NCBI GenBank assembly: GCA_938022295.1
Contig: CALIDR010000214.1
Span: forward strand, 1 to 14,897
Origin: an uncultured Burkholderiaceae bacterium
GTDB lineage: Bacteria > Pseudomonadota > Gammaproteobacteria > Burkholderiales > Burkholderiaceae_C
DNA: 14,897 nt
Direction of reading: 5' to 3'
A program made the position numbers and the translations under genes. A model generated the notes under the pieces. That model was not told the origin of the DNA, did not search any database, and worked only from the letters and a program-made list of their open reading frames with translations. This document shows positions 1 through 6,185 of the stretch, piece after piece; positions within the stretch are counted from its first letter, which is position 1; each line of letters opens with the position of its first letter.

Positions 1-1
1 G

Positions 2-412
2 CTCGACTTCGGGCTCGCGAGCGGCCCCGGCGCGGTCGCGGTGTTCGACGAGCGCAGCGGCGTGCTGTTCGCCGGCGGCCTGCTCGACCACCGGCGCATC
101 CCCGACGTGCAGGACGCCGACCTCGACGGGTGGCTGCGCGCCCTCGACGCGCTGCGAAGGCTGCCGATCACCGCGATCGTGCCCGGCCATGGCCCCGTCG
201 CCGGCCCGGCGCTGATCGACACCGTCGAGCGCTACCTGCGCCAGCTGCAGGCGCGCGTGCGTGACCTGTTCGAAAGCGGTGCCGCGCTCGCCGAGGTGCC
301 CGAACTGGCCGTGTTGCCCGAGTTCGAGGCCTGGGACCAGGCCGACGTCGTCCACCGCCGCAACGCCTCGATCGTGTTCCTGCGCCTCGAACGCGAGCAA
401 CTGACGAAGTGA
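2..412 (+). CDS. Quinoprotein relay system zinc metallohydrolase, MBL fold (partial, C-terminal part)
   Basis: The reading frame is open from the first bases of the window, so the N-terminal part, with the usual HxHxDH metal motif, lies outside. The visible 136 residues match the second half of a metallo-beta-lactamase fold: a strand pair with an Ala-Gly-Gly-Leu-Leu turn where this family often has G-D-L, then TAIVPGHGPV (nt 170-199), carrying a metal-binding His typical of these enzymes. The C-terminal part, with RNASIVFLRLERE near the end, resembles the quinoprotein relay zinc metallohydrolases found beside PQQ-dependent dehydrogenases. The next gene is the SoxYZ-like carrier that defines such loci, which supports the assignment. 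The protein is probably exported, but the signal region is not in the window. Its substrate is unknown; by analogy with sulfur-relay MBL proteins it may act on a thiol-bound adduct of the carrier. A plain MBL hydrolase is the alternative. Confidence 0.8.
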   Translation, partial: LDFGLASGPGAVAVFDERSGVLFAGGLLDHRRIPDVQDADLDGWLRALDALRRLPITAIVPGHGPVAGPALIDTVERYLRQLQARVRDLFESGAALAEVPELAVLPEFEAWDQADVVHRRNASIVFLRLEREQLTK

Positions 413-419
413 CGCCCAC

Positions 420-423
420 GGAG
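420..423 (+). promoter_or_regulatory. Ribosome binding site of the SoxYZ-like carrier gene
   Basis: GGAG stands 9 nt before the ATG at 433. It favours this start over the GTG at 409, which overlaps the stop of the upstream gene in a GTGA and would put eight extra residues before the twin-arginine signal. Confidence 0.6.
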
Positions 424-432
424 AACCCGCCG

Positions 433-1257
433 ATGCCTGACCCTGCCCTGCCCCGCCGCCGCGTGCTGTCGCTGCTCGGCGCGATCACGGTCCCGGCGGC
501 GTTCGCCGCACCCGGCGGCCTGCCGGCGCCGGCGGCGCACACCGATTCGTCGCCCGAGTTCGAGCGCGTGCGCCAGCACCTGTTCGGCAGCCGGCCGATC
601 ACGGCCACGCCGAGCCGCGTCGAGCTCGTCGTGCCGCTGCGCGCGGCGTTCGGCGCGTCGGTGCCGGTCAAGGTCGTCTCGAAGCTGCCGCAGACGCCGG
701 CGCTGTACGTCAGGCGGCTGTACCTCGTCGTCGACAAGAACCCGGCGCCGGTCGTCGCGGTGCTCGACCTCACGCCCGAGCTCGGCCAGGCCGACTTCGA
801 GACGCGGCTGCGCGTCGACGAATACAGCCACGTGCGCGCGATCGCCGAACTGTCCGACGGGCAGCTGCACATGGACTCGCGCTACGTCAAGGTCTCGGGC
901 GGCTGCTCGGCGCCGCCGAACCGCGACCGCCCCGACCTGATCGGCAAGACGATCCTGCGCCTGCCCGAAGGCGTCAAGACCGGCGCACCGACGCCGGCCG
1001 AGGTCCAGGTGATCCACCCCAACGACACCGGCTTCGAGCTGAACCACGTCACCGTGATGTTCATCCCGCCGCACTACGTGCGCGAGCTGCACGTGACGTG
1101 GAACGGCCGCCGGCTGTTCGACGCCGAGCTGACGTTCGCGATCGCCGAGAACCCGATGTTCCGCTTCCACTTCGTGCCGCGCGGCCCGGGCGAGCTGCGC
1201 GCCGAGGTCGACGACACGAAGGGCCTGCACTACAGCGGCCGGCTGGTGGTCGACTGA
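433..1257 (+). CDS. Quinoprotein dehydrogenase-associated SoxYZ-like carrier protein
   Basis: This 274-residue exported protein fuses a SoxY-like and a SoxZ-like domain. The N-terminus reads PRRRVLSLLGA and then a hydrophobic Ala-rich stretch to about residue 27, a Tat-like signal peptide. Residues about 43-155 form the SoxY-like part, ending in YVKVSGGCSAPPNRD with the single non-signal cysteine, Cys158. Residues about 172-274 form the SoxZ-like part (VQVIHPNDTGFELN, then PHYVRELHVTWNGR). In the Sox system SoxY carries sulfur intermediates on a cysteine near its C-terminus; here the equivalent cysteine sits on the linker between domains. The family occurs next to PQQ-dependent dehydrogenases and relay metallohydrolases, as here. 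Its cargo is not established. The start at 433 is preferred because of its Shine-Dalgarno site; GTG 409 is possible. The gene is followed after 14 bp by a thioredoxin-fold gene, probably in the same operon. Confidence 0.88.
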   Translation: MPDPALPRRRVLSLLGAITVPAAFAAPGGLPAPAAHTDSSPEFERVRQHLFGSRPITATPSRVELVVPLRAAFGASVPVKVVSKLPQTPALYVRRLYLVVDKNPAPVVAVLDLTPELGQADFETRLRVDEYSHVRAIAELSDGQLHMDSRYVKVSGGCSAPPNRDRPDLIGKTILRLPEGVKTGAPTPAEVQVIHPNDTGFELNHVTVMFIPPHYVRELHVTWNGRRLFDAELTFAIAENPMFRFHFVPRGPGELRAEVDDTKGLHYSGRLVVD

Positions 1258-1271
1258 AGGCGCACCGCACC

Positions 1272-1793
1272 GTGAGGCGCACGCTGATCCTCGCCGCCGC
1301 CGTGGCCGTCGCCGCGGCCGATGCGCGCGCGGGGCTGCCCGTGGCCTACGCGCCGATCGTCGTCGAGGCGCAGGGCCGCCCGACGCGGCTCGAGTTCGAC
1401 CTCACGCCCGCGCTCGAACGCGCGAAGCGCGAAGGCAAGCGGCTGTACGTCTACCTCGGCGCTCGCGACTGCGCGTTCTGCCGCAAATACGAGGCCTTCC
1501 TCGCGGCGCACGCCGCCGAGCTGGTGCCGCACTTCGCCGCCGACTACCTCGTCGTCGACCTGCGCAGCGAGCTGGCCGCGGGCGCCGACCGCGTGCACCT
1601 GCGCGTCGGCGAGCGCAGCCTGAACTACACCGAGTTCCAGCGCGCGATCGGCGACGCGCGCGAGCGCCGGCTGATGTACCCGACGGTGTGGCTGCTCGGC
1701 GCCGACGGCAAGCCGCTGATGCAGATGCCTGGCGGCACCGGCACGTTCGAGACCGTGCCCGAGCAGCTCGAGATCCTGCGCCTCGAGCAGTAG
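1272..1793 (+). CDS. Exported thioredoxin-fold protein with CAFC active site
   Basis: The protein is 173 residues from the GTG at 1272, with GAAGG (1256-1260) 11 nt upstream. Residues 1-20 (MRRTLILAAAVAVAAADARA) form a signal peptide with an A-R-A cleavage site. The mature part has a thioredoxin fold: KRLYVYLGARDCAFCRKYE contains the CxxC pair Cys67-Cys70, and MYPTVW supplies the cis-proline (Pro137) that packs against the active site. It should act as a periplasmic thiol-disulfide or sulfur-handling protein. Its place 14 bp after the SoxYZ-like carrier suggests it keeps the carrier cysteine reduced, much as SoxW-type thioredoxins do for SoxY; that link is inference. CTG 1254 is another possible start. 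The stop lies only 7 bp from the stop of the convergent pqqE, so there is no room for a separate terminator. General DsbE/SoxW-like reductase is the alternative name. Confidence 0.8.
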   Translation: MRRTLILAAAVAVAAADARAGLPVAYAPIVVEAQGRPTRLEFDLTPALERAKREGKRLYVYLGARDCAFCRKYEAFLAAHAAELVPHFAADYLVVDLRSELAAGADRVHLRVGERSLNYTEFQRAIGDARERRLMYPTVWLLGADGKPLMQMPGGTGTFETVPEQLEILRLEQ

Positions 1794-1800
1794 CGCCGCG

Positions 1801-2937
1801 TCAGCCGCCGGCCGCGGGTGTGCTCAGCCGCCGCGAGTTCACCGGGTCGCGGAACACCAGCGGCTGCTCGACGACGCCGCGCTCGGCGGCGGCCACGGCC
1901 GTCTGCACCTTGTCGTGGTGCGGGCTGAAGCGGCACACCGGGTCGGCCGCCTCGGCGTCGTGCGCGATCAGGTAGGCCTGGCAGCGGCAGCCGCCGAGGT
2001 CTTCCTCCTTGTGCGCGCAGCTCGCGCACGGCTCCTTCATCCAGCCGGTGCCGCGGAAGCGGTTGAAGCCCGCGCTGTCGAACCAGATCTCGCGCAGCGC
2101 CGCGTCGCGCACGTTCGGGAACTCGAGCCCGGGCAGCATCCGCGCGGTGTGGCACGGCAACGCGGTGCCGTCGGGCGTGACGGTGAGGAACATGCTGCCC
2201 CAGCCGTTGACGCACTTCTTGGCCTTGCCCTCGTGGTAGTCGGGGGCGACGAAGAAGATGCGCATCGCGTCGCCGACGCGCCGCCGCCACTCGTCGGTCA
2301 CCGCCTCGGCGCGCTCGAGCTGCTCGCGCGTGGGCAGCAGCTGCGCGCGGTTGACGAACGCCCACGAGTAGTACTGCGTGTTGGCGAGCTCGATGTACTC
2401 GGCGCCCATCTCGTGCGCCATCTCGATGATGCGGCCGATGTGGTCGATGTTCAGCCGGTGGATGACGACGTTCATCACCATCGGCCAGCCCTGGTCCTTG
2501 ATGATCTTCGCGACGCGGTTCTTCAGCTCGAAGGTCTTCGTGTGCGAGAGGAAGTCGTTCATCTCGCGCGTCGAGTCCTGGAACGACAGCTGCACGTGGT
2601 CCAGCCCGGCGGCCTTCAGCGCCGCGGCGCGCTCGGCCGTCAGCCCCACACCCGAGGTCAGCAGGTTGCTGTAGTAGCCCAGCCGCCGCGCCTCGGCGAC
2701 GATCGTCTCGAGGTCGTCGCGCAGCAGCGGCTCGCCGCCCGACAGGCCGAGCTGCACCGCGCCCATCTCGCGGCCTTCGCGCAGCACGCGCAGCCAGTCG
2801 TCGGTCGACAGTTCGCGCTCGTGGGTCGCGAAGTCGACCGGGTTGTAGCAGAACACGCAGTGCAGCGGGCAGCGGTACGTCAGCTCGGCCAGCAGCCACA
2901 GCGGCGGGCCGGGGCGCGCGGCAGGGCTCGTCGTCAT
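1801..2937 (-). CDS. pqqE: PqqE, radical SAM enzyme cross-linking the PqqA peptide
   Basis: The product is 378 residues, the usual size of PqqE. It uses a radical-SAM [4Fe-4S] cluster to join the conserved Glu and Tyr of PqqA, the first step of PQQ synthesis, with PqqD presenting the peptide. YRCPLHCVFCYNP carries the CxxxCxxC motif (Cys23, 27, 30), and LGLSGGEPLLRDD the GGE motif that contacts SAM. The C-terminal SPASM region has Cys242, 262, 304, 307, 317, 319 and 335. It also has Asp313 in the stretch EEDLGGC, matching the unusual Asp ligand known from methylotroph PqqE. The ATG at 2937 overlaps the pqqD stop by 4 bp (ATGA), indicating coupled translation. It is the last gene of the operon and ends 7 bp from the convergent thioredoxin-fold gene. 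Longer in-frame extensions into pqqD are not coding. Confidence 0.98.
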   Translation of the reverse strand: MTTSPAARPGPPLWLLAELTYRCPLHCVFCYNPVDFATHERELSTDDWLRVLREGREMGAVQLGLSGGEPLLRDDLETIVAEARRLGYYSNLLTSGVGLTAERAAALKAAGLDHVQLSFQDSTREMNDFLSHTKTFELKNRVAKIIKDQGWPMVMNVVIHRLNIDHIGRIIEMAHEMGAEYIELANTQYYSWAFVNRAQLLPTREQLERAEAVTDEWRRRVGDAMRIFFVAPDYHEGKAKKCVNGWGSMFLTVTPDGTALPCHTARMLPGLEFPNVRDAALREIWFDSAGFNRFRGTGWMKEPCASCAHKEEDLGGCRCQAYLIAHDAEAADPVCRFSPHHDKVQTAVAAAERGVVEQPLVFRDPVNSRRLSTPAAGG

Positions 2938-3212
2938 GCCCAGGTCACCCAGCGCTGGCGCGTGGCGATGTCGAGGAACGCGCGCACGTCGCCTTCGAGG
3001 CCGGTGGCCGAGAACGCCTGCTCGAGGTCGGCGACGATCGCCGCCAGCGTGCGCTCGCCGTCGCAGCGCCTGAGGATTTCGCCGGCGCTCTGGTTGAGCT
3101 TGACCATGCCTTCGGGGTACAGCAGCACGTGGCACTGCTGCGCCGGCTCCCACTGCAGGCGAAAGCCCGCACCGATGCGCGGGCGGCTGTCGGCACAGAG
3201 ATCGACGCTCAC
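2934..3212 (-). CDS. pqqD: PqqD, peptide chaperone for PqqA
   Basis: The 92-residue product is a RiPP recognition element that binds PqqA and delivers it to PqqE. Typical features are the stretch GAGFRLQWEPAQQCHVLLYP (residues 14-33), which forms the peptide-binding beta part, and VKLNQSAGEILRRCDGERT (residues 38-56), which leads into the helical part. The start is GTG at 3212, overlapping the pqqC stop as GTGA. The stop overlaps the pqqE ATG in the same manner, so C, D and E are translationally coupled. It is a separate protein here, not fused to PqqC or PqqE as in some species. Confidence 0.96.
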   Translation of the reverse strand: MSVDLCADSRPRIGAGFRLQWEPAQQCHVLLYPEGMVKLNQSAGEILRRCDGERTLAAIVADLEQAFSATGLEGDVRAFLDIATRQRWVTWA

Positions 3213-3970
3213 GACGCGACCCCGTACTTCAGCGCCATCGCGTCGTTCATCGCCCACAGGATGTCGAGCTTGAACTGCAGTACCTCGAGCGCGCGTTCCT
3301 GCTGCGAGCGCGTGCGGAAGTGATCGAGCGTGATCGCCAGCCCTTGCTCGACGTCGCGCCGCGCCTGGCTGACGCGGTTGCGGAAGTACTGCAGCCCCTC
3401 GCTCTCGATCCACTTGTAGTGCTCGGGCCAGGTCGCGAGGCGCTGCTTGTGGATCTCGGGCGCGAACAGCTCGGTCAGCGACGAGCACACCGCCTCCTGC
3501 CACGGCGCGCGGCGCGCGAAGTTGACGTAGGCGTCGACGGCGAAGCGCACGCCGGGCACGACGTGGCGCAGGTCGAGCACCTCCTCGCGGCTCAGCCCCA
3601 CCGCCTGCGCCAGGCGCAGCCACGCCTCGATGCCGCCGGCGTCGCGCACGGTGCCTTGCGGCGTCTCGATCTCGAAGCCGTCGTGGTCGAGGATGCGCTG
3701 CACCCAGCCGCGGCGCACGTCGCGGTCGGGGCAGTTGGCGAGCACCGCGGCGTCCTTCACCGGGATCGCGATCTGGTAATAGAACCGGTTGGCGACCCAG
3801 CCGCGGATCTGCTCGGGGCTGGCCTTGCCGGTGTTCAGCATCACGTTGAACGGGTGGTGGATGTGGTACGCCCGCCCGCGCTCGCGCAGCCTGGCCTCGA
3901 ACTCGTCGCGCGGCCACGGCTCGCCGCCGTCGGCGGGGTGGCGGGCTTCCTGGATCAGGTCGGCGCGCAT
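3209..3970 (-). CDS. pqqC: PqqC, cofactor-independent oxidase, last step of PQQ synthesis
   Basis: The product is 253 residues, close to the family norm. PqqC is an all-helical, metal- and cofactor-free oxidase that closes the ring and performs the final oxidation of AHQQ to PQQ with oxygen. Residues matching the known active site are present: Arg62 and Gln66 in NRFYYQ, Lys72, Arg92 and His96 in QRILDHDG, Glu167 and His174 in TELFAPEIH, Tyr195 and Arg199 in LQYFRNR, and Lys234. None of the expected active-site residues is missing. The ATG at 3970 follows the pqqB stop by 2 bp. A GGAG inside the end of pqqB lies 14 nt upstream, a rather long spacing, so initiation is probably coupled to pqqB translation. 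The stop overlaps the GTG of pqqD. Confidence 0.98.
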   Translation of the reverse strand: MRADLIQEARHPADGGEPWPRDEFEARLRERGRAYHIHHPFNVMLNTGKASPEQIRGWVANRFYYQIAIPVKDAAVLANCPDRDVRRGWVQRILDHDGFEIETPQGTVRDAGGIEAWLRLAQAVGLSREEVLDLRHVVPGVRFAVDAYVNFARRAPWQEAVCSSLTELFAPEIHKQRLATWPEHYKWIESEGLQYFRNRVSQARRDVEQGLAITLDHFRTRSQQERALEVLQFKLDILWAMNDAMALKYGVAS

Positions 3971-3972
3971 CG

Positions 3973-4893
3973 TCACAGCGTGATCTCCATGCCGTCTTCG
4001 CACACCTCGATGCGCTCGGCGGCGAGCGCGGCGCGCTCGGCCGAGTCCTCGTCGAGGATCGGGTTGGTGTTGTTGACGTGGATCAGCAGCCGCCGCGTGC
4101 GCGCCGGCAGCCGGGCCATCCACTCGATCATGCCGCCCGCGCCCGACTGCGGCAGGTGGCCGATGTCGCGCGCCGTCTTGCGCGACAGGCCGAGCGCGAT
4201 CATCTCGTCGTCGGTCCAGAACGTGCCGTCGACCATCACGGCGTCGGCGCGGTGCATCGCGTCGAACACCGCCGGCTCGATCGCGCCGAGCCCGGGGGCG
4301 TAGAACAGCGTCGTGCCGCGTGCGCGGTCCGTCACCGTGATGCCGATGTTGTCGCCCGCCACCGGCGCGTCGCGGTGCGGCGAGTACGGCGCGGCCTTCG
4401 ACTGCAGCGGCAGCGCGCGAAAGCTCAGGCCCGGCACGCCCGGCACCTCGAACGCGGTGCCGTCGAGCGCGATGCGGTGCCGCTCGACGCCGCAGAAGTG
4501 GCCGAGGACGCGGAAGATCGGGTTGCCCTGCGTCAGGTCCTCGGCCACCGGGTCGGTGCACCACAGCGGCAGCGGGCTGCCGCGCTCGCGCAGCATGTAA
4601 AGCCCCGTCGTGTGGTCGACCTGGCCGTCCATCAGCACGACGCCGGCGATCGCGGTGTCGCGCACGCGCCGCGCCGGCTGCAGCGCCGGGTTCGCGCGGA
4701 TCTGCTCGAGGATGTCGGGCGAGGCGTTGAACAGCACGCCCTCGGCACCGTCGTCGGGGCGCACGAAGATCGACGACTGCGTGCGGGGCTTCGCGCGCAC
4801 GCTGCCGTCGCGCACGCCGCGGCAGTTGCGGCAGTTGCAGTTCCACTGCGGGAAGCCGCCGCCGGCGGCGGCGCCGAGCACCGTGATTCGCAT
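3973..4893 (-). CDS. pqqB: PqqB, metallo-beta-lactamase-fold oxygenase of PQQ synthesis
   Basis: The protein is 306 residues, as usual. PqqB has a metallo-beta-lactamase fold and is reported to hydroxylate the cross-linked Glu-Tyr product on the path to PQQ. The N-terminus MRITVLGAAAGGGFPQWNC is highly characteristic. It leads into the CxCxxC zinc site (Cys19, 21, 24), and QVDHTTGLYM (about residues 91-100) carries the Asp93-His94 metal ligands. The C-terminal LLIHVNNTNPIL stretch is also conserved. There is no clear Shine-Dalgarno site before the ATG at 4893. A 70-bp spacer with a strong hairpin separates it from pqqA, so its expression is likely lower than that of pqqA. Confidence 0.98.
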   Translation of the reverse strand: MRITVLGAAAGGGFPQWNCNCRNCRGVRDGSVRAKPRTQSSIFVRPDDGAEGVLFNASPDILEQIRANPALQPARRVRDTAIAGVVLMDGQVDHTTGLYMLRERGSPLPLWCTDPVAEDLTQGNPIFRVLGHFCGVERHRIALDGTAFEVPGVPGLSFRALPLQSKAAPYSPHRDAPVAGDNIGITVTDRARGTTLFYAPGLGAIEPAVFDAMHRADAVMVDGTFWTDDEMIALGLSRKTARDIGHLPQSGAGGMIEWMARLPARTRRLLIHVNNTNPILDEDSAERAALAAERIEVCEDGMEITL

Positions 4894-4920
4894 GCGGGCG
4901 TGACGGGGTGCGGAAACGAA

Positions 4921-4945
4921 ACGCCCCGGGGCGCGCCCGGGGCGT
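4921..4945 (-). terminator. Hairpin between pqqA and pqqB, probable partial terminator/attenuator
   Basis: A perfect 10-bp inverted repeat (4921-4930 with 4936-4945) encloses a 5-nt loop. Read on the minus strand it is followed by TTTCGTTTCC, the T-rich side expected of an intrinsic terminator. It lies 18 nt after the pqqA stop. Uneven pqqA and pqqB transcript levels are known in other pqq operons; this hairpin is a likely cause here. Confidence 0.7.
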
Positions 4946-4963
4946 CGGCCTCGTCGGCCCGGC

Positions 4964-5038
4964 TCAGCGAGCCGCGACGTACATCGTGATTTCGAAGCCG
5001 AAGCGCAGGTCGCAGGCCTGGGGGGTTTGCCAATGCAT
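4964..5038 (-). CDS. pqqA: PqqA, 24-residue peptide precursor of PQQ
   Basis: PqqA is the ribosomally made peptide whose Glu and Tyr side chains become the PQQ skeleton. It has 24 residues and contains the signature DLRFGFEITMY, with Glu16 and Tyr20 in the E-x3-Y spacing that PqqE cross-links. A very good AGGAG site lies 7 nt before the ATG at 5038, which fixes the start even though the frame remains open further upstream. The gene heads the pqqABCDE operon and is divergent from the peptidase-kinase-regulator genes. The strong ribosome site and the hairpin just downstream both fit a product needed in excess over the enzymes. Cys9 is unremarkable as far as I can tell. Confidence 0.97.
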   Translation of the reverse strand: MHWQTPQACDLRFGFEITMYVAAR

Positions 5039-5045
5039 CGTGAGT

Positions 5046-5050
5046 CTCCT
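5046..5050 (-). promoter_or_regulatory. Ribosome binding site of pqqA
   Basis: AGGAG on the minus strand lies 7 nt before the pqqA ATG. It is the strongest site in the pqq operon and identifies the short peptide start. Confidence 0.8.
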
Positions 5051-5072
5051 GGGGCGGTGACACCGGGCCGGG

Positions 5073-5104
5073 CGGCACGGCGGGGAATTCGGAATCCCGT
5101 GCCG
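5073..5104. promoter_or_regulatory. Inverted repeat in the pqqA leader/promoter region
   Basis: CGGCACGG (5073-5080) is matched by CCGTGCCG (5097-5104) across a 16-nt, relatively AT-rich spacer with GAATTC. It lies 35-66 nt before the pqqA start. It could be an operator for a dimeric regulator or a leader hairpin; the sequence does not decide which. Confidence 0.35.
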
Positions 5105-5144
5105 TATGGTGGCGCCGCGCCGCCGCGGCGCCCAGCCCCGCGGC

Positions 5145-5174
5145 CATGATTCGGGGCTCATGATTTTCATGATT
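5145..5174. promoter_or_regulatory. Three CATGATT direct repeats between pqqA and the divergent operon
   Basis: CATGATT occurs at 5145-5151, 5159-5165 and 5168-5174, in one of the few AT-rich patches of the window. The starts are 14 and 9 nt apart. The location, between divergent pqqA and the peptidase-MoxYX-like genes, suits a regulator-binding region or an upstream promoter element. The function is inferred from position only. Confidence 0.4.
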
Positions 5175-5216
5175 CGCGCGCCGCGGCGCCGCCCGCGCGA
5201 TCACTACCATTGACCC

Positions 5217-6185
5217 GTGCCGACCGCCGAGCCCACCGTCGCCCCCGTGCTGGCCGCCGCCGCGCCGCCGCGCCGCTGGCGCTTGTCCGCGGGCGACGGC
5301 CACGAACTGCAGGTCCACGAATGGGGCACCCCGGCCGGCCAGCCGGCGCTGGTGCTGCACGGCGGCCCGGGGTCGGGCTGCTCGCCCACCCTCGTGCGCC
5401 CGTTCGACCTGCGCCGCTGGCGCGTCGTCGGCGTCGACCAGCGCGGCGCCGGGCTCAGCACGCCCGCCGGCGCGACGGCGCACAACACGACGGCGCACCT
5501 GCTCGCCGACCTGCGCACGCTGCGACGCGCGCTCGGCATCGCGCGCTGGGTCGTCGTCGGCGGCTCGTGGGGCGCAACGCTCGCGCTCGCGCACGCGCTC
5601 GACGAGCCGGAGGCGGTCGCCGCGCTCGTGCTGCGCGGCCTGTTCCTCGCCCGCCGCGACGACGTCGATGCGTTCTTCGCCGCCGCCGTCCGCGACGGCG
5701 AACCGGCGTGGCGGCGCTGGCAGGCCGAGGCGGACGCGGCGGGCGTGCGGCTCGTCGAGCACCTGGCGGCACGGCTCGACGCCGGCGGTGACGCCGAGCA
5801 GCACGCCGTCGTGGCCGCCTGGTGGCGCTGCGAGCAGTCGCTGCAGGGCGGCGTCGCGCCTGCGGCCCCGCCGCCTTTCGACGCGCTGCGGCAGCGCTAC
5901 CGCGTGCAGGCGCACTACCTGCGGCACGACTGCTGGCTCGCCGACCCGCCGCTGCTGGAGCGGCTGCACGCGCTGCCGCGCGTGCCGACCCACCTGCTGC
6001 ACGGCGCCCGCGACCGCGTCTGCCCGCCGGACGGCGCGCGCCTGGCGCACGCGCGGATCGCCGGCAGCACGCTCGCGATCGTCGCAGGCGCCGGCCACGA
6101 CCCGACGCACCCGGCGATGATGGCGGCGATGACGGCGGCGCTGGAGCGCCTCGTCGACGACGCGCGCCTCGAGACCGCACGATGA
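5217..6185 (+). CDS. Prolyl aminopeptidase-like alpha/beta hydrolase (S33 family)
   Basis: The 322-residue protein has the layout of proline iminopeptidases, serine enzymes that remove N-terminal proline. LVLHGGPGSG (oxyanion region, about 46-55) is followed by VVGVDQRGAGLSTP, then HNTT, then VVGGSWGATLALA with nucleophile Ser117. HGARDRVCPP supplies Asp266 and GAGHDPTHP His294. YRVQAHYL (about 228-235) aligns with the family's substrate-binding R-x-E-x-HY-F segment, but shows Gln231 where I expect the Glu that holds the free amine. Specificity may therefore differ. There is no signal peptide, so it is probably cytoplasmic. GTG 5217 is the first possible start, since an in-frame TGA is at 5211, and there is no good Shine-Dalgarno site. 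The stop overlaps the kinase gene by 4 bp. A general alpha/beta hydrolase is the fallback. Confidence 0.85.
   Translation: MPTAEPTVAPVLAAAAPPRRWRLSAGDGHELQVHEWGTPAGQPALVLHGGPGSGCSPTLVRPFDLRRWRVVGVDQRGAGLSTPAGATAHNTTAHLLADLRTLRRALGIARWVVVGGSWGATLALAHALDEPEAVAALVLRGLFLARRDDVDAFFAAAVRDGEPAWRRWQAEADAAGVRLVEHLAARLDAGGDAEQHAVVAAWWRCEQSLQGGVAPAAPPPFDALRQRYRVQAHYLRHDCWLADPPLLERLHALPRVPTHLLHGARDRVCPPDGARLAHARIAGSTLAIVAGAGHDPTHPAMMAAMTAALERLVDDARLETAR

Noticed and set aside
4964..5170. pqqA extended upstream to an ATG at 5170 (68 codons)
   Set aside because: The frame happens to lack stops, but the extra part is unlike any PqqA, and the AGGAG site before 5038 gives the normal 24-residue peptide.
4632..6110. 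Minus-strand open frame of 492 codons over the peptidase gene, spacer and part of pqqB
   Set aside because: It crosses the divergent promoter region and has no family resemblance. pqqB and the peptidase explain the region.
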